The position numbers and the translations under genes are program-made. A stretch of DNA of 55,356 bases from Bacteroidota bacterium (GTDB lineage Bacteria > Bacteroidota > Bacteroidia > JABEUT01), in assembly GCA_013285655.1 (NCBI GenBank), contig JABDHI010000012.1, positions 1-55,356 on the forward strand, written 5' to 3'. The notes under the pieces were generated by a model. It was given only the letters and a program-made list of their open reading frames with translations. It had not been told where the DNA came from and made no database searches. Shown one piece after another: positions 24,826 to 32,213 of the stretch (positions are counted from its first letter, which is position 1; each line of letters opens with the position of its first letter).

Positions 24826-26307
24826 TTGGAAAAATTTGTGGTTACATCCTTATCGCTGGATGAATTTAGGGTTATTATTGAAGATTGCTTAAATAATATT
24901 CTCAAAGGGAGTAATTTTAACAGTTCTTTTTCTCAATTTGAACCTCCTGATAAACTCCTAACTGTTAAGGAAGCGGCAAGTTTTCTATCTATAACAGTAA
25001 TTGTAAGACCCAATCAGTTCGCTTATAATCCATCGCGTATAAATGTGGGCTCAATTGATTATTTACGAACTGATTTTGAAGTGGCAATAAGCCCTCTATA
25101 CATAGTATTTGAGTGCAAAAACAATTTAAGGAATGATTATTTATTGCGTTACTTGAAGAGCCCAATAGGAAATGACCAAATCAGAAATAAAACAAGAGGG
25201 GCAGTAAGAGAGAATCTTAGCTATAATAGTTTATTAGAAATTAATATACCAATTCCTTCAATTCAGGAACAAGGAAAAATTGCTAAACTTCTTACAAAGA
25301 TTGAGGAAATTATAACGAAAAGGGAAGAAAGTATTGGATTGTTGGATGAAATACTGATCAGTAGATTTAATAGGATGTTTGGTGACCCAATTAGAAATCA
25401 GAAGGGATTTAATAAAATGCAACTAGGTAATTTGGGGGATTGGAAAAGTGGGGGAACTCCTTCAAGAAGCAATGAGGAATATTTTACCGGTGATATACCT
25501 TGGTTGACTTCAGGAGAGTTACAAGATATATACATTAATGAAAGCAAGGAGAAAATAACTTTTGAGGCTGTTAAAAATTCTGGTGCAAAATTAATTGAAG
25601 AGGGAAGTCTATTACTAGGTATGTATGATACTGCCGCATTAAAGTCTTCAATTACTAAAGGTAAGGTTACTTGTAATCAAGCTATTGCTTATGCTAAATT
25701 GAATAGAAAGCTATGCAATACTATTTTTATCTACTTCTTAATTCAAATTGGAAAGGAGTATTTTAAAAGGCAACAAAGGGGTGCTCGTCAACAGAACATG
25801 AATATTTCCATGATAAAAAACATAGAAGTAATTCAACCACCCATTGAATTACAGGATGAATTTGGTGAAATTGTGAAGAAGGTAATAGAAATTAAGAATT
25901 CTCATTCTGCGAACATATACGAGATTAGAAAGCTTTATTCTGCAGTATCATCGTTAGTATTTAATGGTAGTATAGATTTGGGTAATATTCATATTGAGAA
26001 CGTAATTCCTAAGGCAATTGGTGGAACTAATAGTGAGCAGAATATTAAGATTAGATCTGAAAATACTAAGATAAATAATAGTCTTAACGATATTTTGAAC
26101 AATGTAGTTATAAAATATTTCAAAAATAAAGCATTTAGTTATGAGGAATTAGCGGAAAAAATACAAGCTCATTTGGAAGAGGAGGAATATCAATATGATA
26201 AAATACGACTTCATTTGTTTGCTTCTTTAAGAGGATTAGGAAATATTAAACTAGGGCAGTTCTATAATGAAGAGAAAAAAATAATTCAGTTGCAAGTTAT
26301 TAAATGA
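24826..26307 (+). CDS. Chimera: excisionase-like HTH N-terminus fused to truncated type I restriction specificity subunit (HsdS)
   Basis: 493 residues from a TTG; an in-frame stop at 24811 excludes anything longer. Residues 1-58 look like the start of a MerR/excisionase-type helix-turn-helix protein (LSLDEFRVIIEDCL, then LLTVKEAASFLSIT), but the second half of that domain is missing. From residue ~59 the sequence becomes HsdS: the end of the first target-recognition domain (RPNQFAYNPSRINVGSIDY, IVFECKNNLRNDYLLRYL, NIPIPSIQEQGKIAKLL), a spacer helix (~150-185), a full second recognition domain (~190-370, MFGDPIRNQKGF, GGTPSRSNEEYF, NIEVIQPPIELQ), and a ~115-residue C-terminal extension. So half of the first recognition domain is lost. 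No hsdM or hsdR is nearby. It overlaps the ATPase gene by 4 bases. Confidence 0.85.
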   Translation: MEKFVVTSLSLDEFRVIIEDCLNNILKGSNFNSSFSQFEPPDKLLTVKEAASFLSITVIVRPNQFAYNPSRINVGSIDYLRTDFEVAISPLYIVFECKNNLRNDYLLRYLKSPIGNDQIRNKTRGAVRENLSYNSLLEINIPIPSIQEQGKIAKLLTKIEEIITKREESIGLLDEILISRFNRMFGDPIRNQKGFNKMQLGNLGDWKSGGTPSRSNEEYFTGDIPWLTSGELQDIYINESKEKITFEAVKNSGAKLIEEGSLLLGMYDTAALKSSITKGKVTCNQAIAYAKLNRKLCNTIFIYFLIQIGKEYFKRQQRGARQQNMNISMIKNIEVIQPPIELQDEFGEIVKKVIEIKNSHSANIYEIRKLYSAVSSLVFNGSIDLGNIHIENVIPKAIGGTNSEQNIKIRSENTKINNSLNDILNNVVIKYFKNKAFSYEELAEKIQAHLEEEEYQYDKIRLHLFASLRGLGNIKLGQFYNEEKKIIQLQVIK

Positions 26308-28037
26308 AACTTATTAGACTTAAAATATTTGAAGCTTTCAGGAGTTTACCCGAAAATTTTGAGATTCGTTTTCTTTCCACCAAACAAGAAAATAGAATTC
26401 ATGAGTTTATGCCTTATTGCCTTGTTGGGAGGAATGGTAGTGGAAAGTCAAATATTCTGGAAGTGCTAGCTGCTATATTTTATCACTTGGAATGCATGAA
26501 TATAAAGTTACCTACAAGTTTTATTTATGATAAAGAGGATAACCCACATGGGTTTTCAAGTGAGAATGCTATAATTGATGCCTATGAATTGGAATATTAT
26601 TTTCCTTTAAAATTGGAGGATATTAAAGCAACATGGACTGAAATGGGTAATAAAAAATTCAGTAATGCGAATGCCCACATACATGTGGAAAAAGAAAAAG
26701 GAAAGTCGCCCATAATCACATGGCTTAATAGGAAAAGCTTTGATCCAACTGGCGAACCCTTGCTTACAACTTTAGAAGCAAAGAAATTTTTTCCAGACTA
26801 TGTTTTGGGCTATTCATCGGGAGAGAATGAGATTTTGAGTTTGCCATTTTTCAAGATGAGATTTATTCATTATGATGAATATGAAGAAGCCGTATTAGGA
26901 GAACTTCCATATACTCAACCAGCAGGTAGGTTGATTTATTTTGATAATAGTTTTAGTCAGGCGGTATTTCTTACAAATTATTTAATGCAAGAATCCAAAG
27001 TACTAGACCCTATTTATAAGACTTTGGGTATAAAAGGTATTTTCCAATTTCGCATTATTATTCGTATAAACGAAGGAATACAATCAGGGAAAAATAGGCA
27101 ATTAGTAGATGAACGAATAGGCTCCCCCAATAAAGAAAAAGAGGAAAAAAACTTTGATCTTACATCACGCCTAACGGCTTTGATACAGATTTTAAAAAAC
27201 TGTGCTACTTGTTGGGAGAATGATGAGGGAACATTGCTTTTGGATTATAACATCAATGAAGAAACAAAAAAAGCATTCCGAACAAGTTTTGATAATGAAC
27301 CGATAAAGTTATTTCAATCATTTCAAATTCTGCTTACTCTAAATTTATTTGATGTAAAAATTGAACTCAAAAAGGAACTATATGAAAGTGAAAGTTTGTA
27401 TGTAAATGAAACAGTTCCTATTTTACCTTCGGATAGAAGAATTATGAGATTTAAGGACTTAATGATTGATACTGGAACTTATACAGAGGAAATTTATAAT
27501 AAGTCTCTTTCTGATGGAGAACATCAGTTTCTGCATTCTATGGGGATATGCTTGCTTTTTAAGAACTCAAATTCATTATTCCTTTTAGACGAACCAGAAA
27601 CACATTTTAATCCTGATTGGCGTTCATTATTTATTAGTACTCTAAGAGATTGTCTGGTGCAGAAGACTGATAAATTCCTTTCGGATATTTTAATAACATC
27701 CCATTCGCCATTTATTGTTTCAGATTGTGACAGAAACAATGTTATTGTATTTAAAAAATCTAAGGGGGTCAATAGAAAAGTTAATATTTCAAGACCTGAT
27801 TTTAACACTTTTGGTGCATCTGTTAGTATAATAACCCATAATCTTTTCCATAAAGAAGAAACTATTTCAAGGATTGCAAATAAGCGATTAAAGGATGTAC
27901 TGAAAAGATATAAGAATGGAAAAATTAACCTACAACAGGCAATTTTATTTGCAAATCAATTAGGAGATTCTATTGAAAAATTAATTACTATTAATGAATT
28001 GAAGCGCACTAATATAAGTAGCCGAAAAAAGAAGTAA
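26304..28037 (+). CDS. SMC/ABC-like AAA ATPase, restriction-system-associated / Septu PtuA-like
   Basis: 577 residues. An N-terminal MKLIRLKIFEAFRSLPENFEI leads to the Walker A GRNGSGKS (residues 42-49). The ABC-type signature is LSDGEHQF (~401), Walker B with catalytic Glu is LFLLDEPETHFNP (~426-438), and the switch His is in ITSHSPFIV (~464). The middle ~300 residues are an inserted helical/regulatory region. The C-terminus is Lys-rich (SSRKKK). No TOPRIM nuclease domain is seen, unlike OLD proteins. Such ATPases occur beside type I restriction genes and, paired with HNH nucleases, in Septu-type defence. It is translationally coupled to the HsdS chimera (ATGA) and is followed directly by the HNH gene. 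Confidence 0.85.
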   Translation: MKLIRLKIFEAFRSLPENFEIRFLSTKQENRIHEFMPYCLVGRNGSGKSNILEVLAAIFYHLECMNIKLPTSFIYDKEDNPHGFSSENAIIDAYELEYYFPLKLEDIKATWTEMGNKKFSNANAHIHVEKEKGKSPIITWLNRKSFDPTGEPLLTTLEAKKFFPDYVLGYSSGENEILSLPFFKMRFIHYDEYEEAVLGELPYTQPAGRLIYFDNSFSQAVFLTNYLMQESKVLDPIYKTLGIKGIFQFRIIIRINEGIQSGKNRQLVDERIGSPNKEKEEKNFDLTSRLTALIQILKNCATCWENDEGTLLLDYNINEETKKAFRTSFDNEPIKLFQSFQILLTLNLFDVKIELKKELYESESLYVNETVPILPSDRRIMRFKDLMIDTGTYTEEIYNKSLSDGEHQFLHSMGICLLFKNSNSLFLLDEPETHFNPDWRSLFISTLRDCLVQKTDKFLSDILITSHSPFIVSDCDRNNVIVFKKSKGVNRKVNISRPDFNTFGASVSIITHNLFHKEETISRIANKRLKDVLKRYKNGKINLQQAILFANQLGDSIEKLITINELKRTNISSRKKK

Positions 28038-29054
28038 ATGCTATATACTTATAAACATATCAATCATGATTTTGAAAAAATCCAGAAATACATAGAGCAT
28101 CTAGTATTAAATGTCTGGTGTAAACCTAATGGAAACTTTTTGATTAATAAACTTCATCCTGATTTTGTACCAATTGTAAATGGTGTAAACCCCCGGTATT
28201 TGAAAAACCCTATCAAGAATGTATATAGAATTTGTAATGGACTTTTGCCTGCTCAGCTATTAAAACTTAGAAATGGATTTTTGGCAAATAATTCAATTGA
28301 AGAGCTTTGTATGGGAATGGGAACACCATTGCTTTATTCTGAAATATATACTATTCGTCCAGCGCTGAAGAGGCAACTTGAATTGTTTTTTAAAAACCTT
28401 TATTCCAAAGTTCCCCAAATAATTGCATTTAAGAAAGTTTGTGGAGAGATTGATGATTATTACGATAAACTTGTGGATACAAATGAAAAGTGTCCTTTTT
28501 GTGGGATCAATGATATTTTGACACCTAAGCATTCAAAGAGAGATGCCCTTGACCACTATTTACCTAAGGATATTTACCCATTTAATTCAGTTAACCCTAA
28601 TAACTTAGCTCCGATTTGTAAGACATGTAATAGTTCATATAAAGGAACAAATAGTCCGATAAGAGATAATATTGGAGTGAGAAGGAAAGCATTCTACCCT
28701 TTTGCGAAAAAAGCAGTTAAACTAGAATTTAAAGCTAAATTTAACTGTACGAGTATCCTTAAAATGAAAAAGGAAGATGTTGAATTAAAAATCACAAACA
28801 GTAGATACAAGGAACAAATTGAAACATGGGATAGCTTATTTGGAATAAAAGAAAGGTATGCTATTAAATTGAGTAGTAAAGATGCGAGAGGGTGGCTTAA
28901 TACTATGCTAATTGATTTTAAGATTAACCCCAAAACAAAGTATAAATCGTTTGCCAAGAAGATGGAATATTACGAAAATAACCCGATGGAAGATAATAAT
29001 TTTCTAAGAGTTACATATTTTAATGCTTGTAAACAAATGGGGGTATTTAATTGA
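28038..29054 (+). CDS. HNH endonuclease, Septu PtuB-like effector
   Basis: 338 residues, starting on the base after the ATPase stop. The HNH core is at residues ~150-205: a first zinc pair in CPFCG (~152), the catalytic-type DHYLPKDIYP, an Asn in PNNLAPICKTCNSS (second zinc pair and CN). The rest is helical with basic patches and no other recognised domain. HNH proteins paired with an ABC-like ATPase act as nucleases released or activated by the ATPase in Septu-like systems, so this is probably the effector that cuts nucleic acid. The target is unknown. Being last in the operon and tightly spaced, it should be made in ratio with the ATPase. Confidence 0.85.
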   Translation: MLYTYKHINHDFEKIQKYIEHLVLNVWCKPNGNFLINKLHPDFVPIVNGVNPRYLKNPIKNVYRICNGLLPAQLLKLRNGFLANNSIEELCMGMGTPLLYSEIYTIRPALKRQLELFFKNLYSKVPQIIAFKKVCGEIDDYYDKLVDTNEKCPFCGINDILTPKHSKRDALDHYLPKDIYPFNSVNPNNLAPICKTCNSSYKGTNSPIRDNIGVRRKAFYPFAKKAVKLEFKAKFNCTSILKMKKEDVELKITNSRYKEQIETWDSLFGIKERYAIKLSSKDARGWLNTMLIDFKINPKTKYKSFAKKMEYYENNPMEDNNFLRVTYFNACKQMGVFN

Positions 29055-29147
29055 ATATTCAGTGCATTTTATAAGGATTGCATTAGGTTTACTATAAGAC
29101 ACTACCAGTAATTGTAAATTTTATCAAAAACGGGCATTTTAGTTACT

Positions 29148-29168
29148 TTTGTACCTCTGTTGTATCTT
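29148..29168 (+). repeat. Right 21-bp subterminal repeat (probable integrase arm site)
   Basis: TTTGTACCTCTGTTG then TATCTT, identical to 23467-23487 at 20 of 21 bases and in the same orientation, 61 bases inside attR. Confidence 0.65.
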
Positions 29169-29229
29169 GAGCAATGAATAAGTAGCTAAAACCTATGATG
29201 GATAAGGGATTTGACAAAAAAGTTACAAT

Positions 29230-29245
29230 CTGTCACGGAAAATAA
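29230..29245 (+). repeat. Right attachment site (attR), relic of the original secA 3' end
   Basis: CTGTCACGGAAAATAA. It reads as the last secA codons (Cys-His-Gly-Lys-stop) out of context, 15/16 identical to attL. The surrounding 29055-29350 stretch otherwise has only the arm-like repeat and the terminator that follows. Confidence 0.8.
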
Positions 29246-29260
29246 TAATTCATTTTATAG

Positions 29261-29298
29261 AAATAAAAAGCCCCGCAATACTGCGGGGCTTTTTATTT
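29261..29298 (+). terminator. Strong bidirectional terminator outside attR (probably the original secA terminator)
   Basis: Perfect 17-bp stem AAATAAAAAGCCCCGCA / TGCGGGGCTTTTTATTT, loop ATAC, 15 bases after the TAA of the attR copy. Confidence 0.93.
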
Positions 29299-29350
29299 TG
29301 GGTAATGACGGTTTTTCTTAATTTTAATACTACATAATGACCACTATATA

Positions 29351-29836
29351 ATGAAGTTATTTTTAATCAAGTTCGTATTCATATTTGCTATGGCGGCGTA
29401 TTTGACTTCTTGCTCAAAGAAGAATGATCCACCAGCTTCTGTGAACCCTAATCCACCAACGTGCACTATGACTGTTAATGGCACTACATATACATTAACG
29501 GCCTCTGCGCAGTACAGTTCTACCAGGGGGCAGATTCCGTTTAGTGCAGCGGGTGGCGGATATGTGATTCAATTTGTTGACAAAACACCTGGTATAGGTA
29601 CTATTACGTTATCAGATCCTAACACCAATTCATACGCAACCGTAATTCAAAAAGCAAATAGCATCGAATGGTTAACGGATACAGTATATACGGGTAAGCT
29701 AACCCTAACTACCTATAATACCTCAACCAGAACAATTTCAGGCACAATATTGTTTGTAGCTAATGAAAAAACTCCAAATGCAAGCGGATCTACTATTGCT
29801 ATTACAAACGGCTCATTCTCAAATGTTCCTTTTTAA
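29351..29836 (+). CDS. Small lipoprotein, DUF6252-like
   Basis: 161 residues with a lipoprotein signal peptide (lipobox LTSC at ~19-22, then SKK). The mature part is a single beta-rich domain beginning TCTMTVNGTTYTLTAS and ending NGSFSNVPF. This outline (one small domain with a xxTVNGxxxxA start) is common in Bacteroidota lipoproteins of the DUF6252 type; the match is by general pattern and is not certain. There is no enzymatic motif. It has terminators on both sides, so it is a single-gene unit immediately outside the element. Confidence 0.78.
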   Translation: MKLFLIKFVFIFAMAAYLTSCSKKNDPPASVNPNPPTCTMTVNGTTYTLTASAQYSSTRGQIPFSAAGGGYVIQFVDKTPGIGTITLSDPNTNSYATVIQKANSIEWLTDTVYTGKLTLTTYNTSTRTISGTILFVANEKTPNASGSTIAITNGSFSNVPF

Positions 29837-29850
29837 TCAGGAATAAATGC

Positions 29851-29887
29851 AATAAAAAAGCCCCGAAATATTCGGGGCTTTTTTATT
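29851..29887. terminator. Convergent bidirectional terminator
   Basis: Perfect 17-bp stem AATAAAAAAGCCCCGAA / TTCGGGGCTTTTTTATT with loop ATA, between the plus-strand lipoprotein and the minus-strand barrel gene; it works in both directions. Confidence 0.93.
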
Positions 29888-29903
29888 ATTAACGAAGAGT
29901 ATT

Positions 29904-30728
29904 TTATAAATTAAATGCTATACCAACAGAAGCAGTTATAAGGCCAAAAGCCATAGTTTGTGTATAGGTAGTTGGAGAAGAAGTAGTCGAATTACTTCCA
30001 ACAGTAGTTTTTGTTGTACTGCCATCAGGGTATGTAATATTTGCAGCGAGATAGTCTACATTAACTAATAAACCCATACTACTGTTGAAGTTATACTTAA
30101 TACCCAATCCGCCACCATAACCAAAGCCATTACCGGCTTTTCCAGTCGTAACCGAAGTTTCAGTTGCACTACCAATAGTAGAGGTAGTTGTATAAGTTGG
30201 TTGGCCAATCATAACCATGCCAACTAATCCACGCACAGTTACTTTAAAGTCGCTGCCAAATGCAAGGCAAGGTCCAACTAAGAATTGGCCTGAATAATAA
30301 TTTGTTGCAGTAAGAGTTTGAAATGAAGGATAATTGTTTACTGATTGATATTTAGCTGCATCAAACGAATTCATATTGCCACCAATCATTACGGTTGCGC
30401 CAACAGGGCCGGCAAAAATATAGGTTGCTGTAGCATCTAAATGCAGACCAACAGAGGCGAAGCCATCTGAAATAACATTATTACTACTTGTGCTGCCATT
30501 GCTTGATGGTTCCTGGGCCTTAGCACCCCATGCACTTTGAGGTAGCGCAGCACCTAAGGAAATACCAAAAGAAAAACCACCTCCTCCGCCACCCCCGTGA
30601 GGGTGATAACTGGTAGTACTAAAGTTAGAGGTTGGGCTGTCATCAAAAATACGTAGGCCTGTAAGGTCGCCGGCTTTCATGCTAATAGTTGCAAGTACAG
30701 CGACTGCTAATAAAATATTTTTTTTCAT
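29904..30728 (-). CDS. Outer membrane beta-barrel protein
   Basis: The frame opens at 30764 but the signal peptide begins at an internal ATG (30728, MKKNILLAVAVLATISMKA), so I use that start, giving 274 residues. After the signal there is a Gly/His-rich linker (HPHGGGGGGGF), then an 8-strand-like barrel: FSFGISLGAALP, VGLHLDATATYIF, VGATVMIGGNM, FGYGGGLGIKYNF, LLVNVDYLAANI, and a final strand GLITASVGIAFNL. This fits the porin-family outer-membrane beta-barrel group of Bacteroidota. The function cannot be read from the sequence. Its terminator is shared with the convergent lipoprotein. Confidence 0.82.
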   Translation of the reverse strand: MKKNILLAVAVLATISMKAGDLTGLRIFDDSPTSNFSTTSYHPHGGGGGGGFSFGISLGAALPQSAWGAKAQEPSSNGSTSSNNVISDGFASVGLHLDATATYIFAGPVGATVMIGGNMNSFDAAKYQSVNNYPSFQTLTATNYYSGQFLVGPCLAFGSDFKVTVRGLVGMVMIGQPTYTTTSTIGSATETSVTTGKAGNGFGYGGGLGIKYNFNSSMGLLVNVDYLAANITYPDGSTTKTTVGSNSTTSSPTTYTQTMAFGLITASVGIAFNL

Positions 30729-30820
30729 TGTGGTTTGATGTTTTGGATTTGTTTGGTGAATCAAAAATAGAATAATTATCAGATAGTTGTAGCGACCAAA
30801 TGAATTAATAAGAAAATAAC

Positions 30821-31303
30821 CTATTTCTTATTGGTTGGTTCCCAAAGTTCAATTTTATTTCCTTCTATATCCATAATATGAATAAACTTACCATAGTCGT
30901 AGGTCTCAATTTTGTCTACAATAGTTACGTTCTCTTTTCTCAACTCTTCAACCAGTGCTTCTAAATTATCTACCCTGTAGTTTATCATGAACTCCTTTGT
31001 CGAAGGCTCAAAATATTTTGTGTTTTCCGGGAATGAATTCCATTGCGTAAGTCCTTTTTTTGTGCTATCGGCACTTTCACGCCATTCAAAGCTTGTTCCA
31101 TATGGAGTAGTATTAAACCCCAGGTGAGTTTTATACCATTCATTAACTGCTTTTGGGTCTTTACATTTAAAAAAAATTCCGCCAATGCCTGTTACTTTTT
31201 TCATTTTAATTTCATTATTAGATTGTTTTATACTGATGGACTTTATAGTGAAACCAATGCAAAATGATGCTGCAAATCCAACTATAATTATACCTTTTTT
31301 CAT
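30821..31303 (-). CDS. VOC superfamily (glyoxalase-like) protein with N-terminal membrane segment
   Basis: 160 residues. The VOC fold is visible from residue ~34: KVTGIGGIFFKCKDPKAVNEWYKTHLGF, FMINYRVDNLEALVEELRKE, and the final KFIHIMDIEGNKIELWEP carrying the usual metal-type Glu. Before it sits a hydrophobic N-terminus (KKGIIIVGFAASFCIGFTI), so as read the protein would be exported or membrane-anchored. An internal ATG at 31204 (MKKVTGIGG) would give a soluble VOC protein without it. Which start is used cannot be decided. VOC proteins catalyse varied metal-dependent reactions (glyoxalase, dioxygenase, drug binding), and no specific one is supported. Confidence 0.85.
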   Translation of the reverse strand: MKKGIIIVGFAASFCIGFTIKSISIKQSNNEIKMKKVTGIGGIFFKCKDPKAVNEWYKTHLGFNTTPYGTSFEWRESADSTKKGLTQWNSFPENTKYFEPSTKEFMINYRVDNLEALVEELRKENVTIVDKIETYDYGKFIHIMDIEGNKIELWEPTNKK

Positions 31304-31531
31304 GTATGTAAGTTTATTATGGTGAGCATAAATATAAAAGATAAAATGACGTGATTATATGGTAGGAAGGCAAGGCATTAATGGAGATTGTTTCATTAGT
31401 TAGGCCTGAAGTGGAAATTTTAAAGCATATATTATCAATAGGTTACCAAACACTATATATAATAATATACGTTAAGTGAATCTTATTACAGTAATAAACG
31501 TTGAATTAAATAGAACCAAAACATAATTAAT

Positions 31532-32095
31532 ATGAAAACCCTAATTATTGGTTTGATAACATTCTTCAGTACTAGTTTGGTACTTGCTCAAACCGAATCC
31601 GGAAAAGAAATAAACACCACCCCCGTAAGTTTTATGGGTGTTAGCGTGGCTGGAAACTTAAATGATTTTTTGCCTAAAATGGTGGAAAAGGGATTTAAGG
31701 TAAGTGATGATGGTACAGCCAATATGTCTGTGCTTAAAGGCTCCTTTTTAGGAGAGGATGCGCAAATATTGGTATTATCTACTGAAGGGACAGAACAGGT
31801 ATATGGCGTTATAGTGCTGTTGGGGCAGAACAATAATTGGAGTGCGATGAAAAGCAATTTCAATACTTTAAAGAAATCGCTTAGCGAAGAATACGGCAAA
31901 CCTAAAGTGAACGATCATTATTTTGCAAAACCTTTTGACGATGTGCAAGATGAAATGCAAAAGGTTGAATTAGGTATGTGCGATTATATATGCTCATGGA
32001 ACAACCCGAAAGTAGTTTTAGAAATTACAAAAAGTGCCAGGATAATAATAACCTATGAAAACGAAGCCAGTTTTAATCAATATGCCGGTTTGTAG
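31532..32095 (+). CDS. Small exported protein of unknown function
   Basis: 187 residues with a Sec signal peptide (KTLIIGLITFFSTSLVLAQ) and no lipobox. The mature part has SFMGVSVAGNLNDFLPKMVEKGFKVSDDG, a central TEQVYGVIVLLGQNNNW and a C-terminal WNNPKVVLEITKSARIIITYEN. It looks like a small soluble alpha/beta domain found in many Bacteroidota genomes; I cannot name it. It stands alone, with 228 bases upstream and 118 downstream, and no operon context. No catalytic signature is seen. Confidence 0.75.
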   Translation: MKTLIIGLITFFSTSLVLAQTESGKEINTTPVSFMGVSVAGNLNDFLPKMVEKGFKVSDDGTANMSVLKGSFLGEDAQILVLSTEGTEQVYGVIVLLGQNNNWSAMKSNFNTLKKSLSEEYGKPKVNDHYFAKPFDDVQDEMQKVELGMCDYICSWNNPKVVLEITKSARIIITYENEASFNQYAGL

Positions 32096-32192
32096 AAAGG
32101 GAATAATTTTCGGGATCTATTGCTGAATGATTAGCCAGTAACGATTTAGGTGTAACACGTCTAAATGCCTCAATCTAAACGATTTAAATTCA

Positions 32193-32200
32193 TATATTTG
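32193..32200 (+). promoter_or_regulatory. -7 box (TATATTTG) for the secreted esterase gene
   Basis: TATATTTG fits TAnnTTTG, 13 bases before the ATG at 32214; the -33 element is unclear. Confidence 0.5.
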
Positions 32201-32213
32201 TGAGTATAGATAT

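Larger units (their letters stand above)
23340..29241. mobile_element. Integrated ~5.9 kb element in the secA 3' end carrying a defence-like cargo
   Basis: The element is bounded by the 16-bp direct repeats at 23328-23343 and 29230-29245; exact ends within the repeat cannot be fixed. It encodes a Bacteroidota-type tyrosine recombinase next to attL and a three-gene operon (HTH-HsdS chimera, AAA ATPase, HNH nuclease). Its genes are visibly more A+T-rich than the flanking chromosome. A 21-bp repeat (20/21) inside each end probably marks recombinase arm sites. No relaxase, mobilisation or replication gene is present, so it would be a non-conjugative integrative element moved by its own integrase. 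The hairpin at 29261-29298 outside attR is probably the original secA terminator. Confidence 0.8.

Noticed and set aside
26304-28037. OLD-family nuclease
   Set aside because: No TOPRIM domain follows the ATPase; the C-terminus is Lys-rich and the nuclease function is in the separate HNH gene.
24826-29054. A functional type I restriction-modification system
   Set aside because: Only a truncated specificity subunit is present; no HsdM or HsdR motif was found in the element or nearby.
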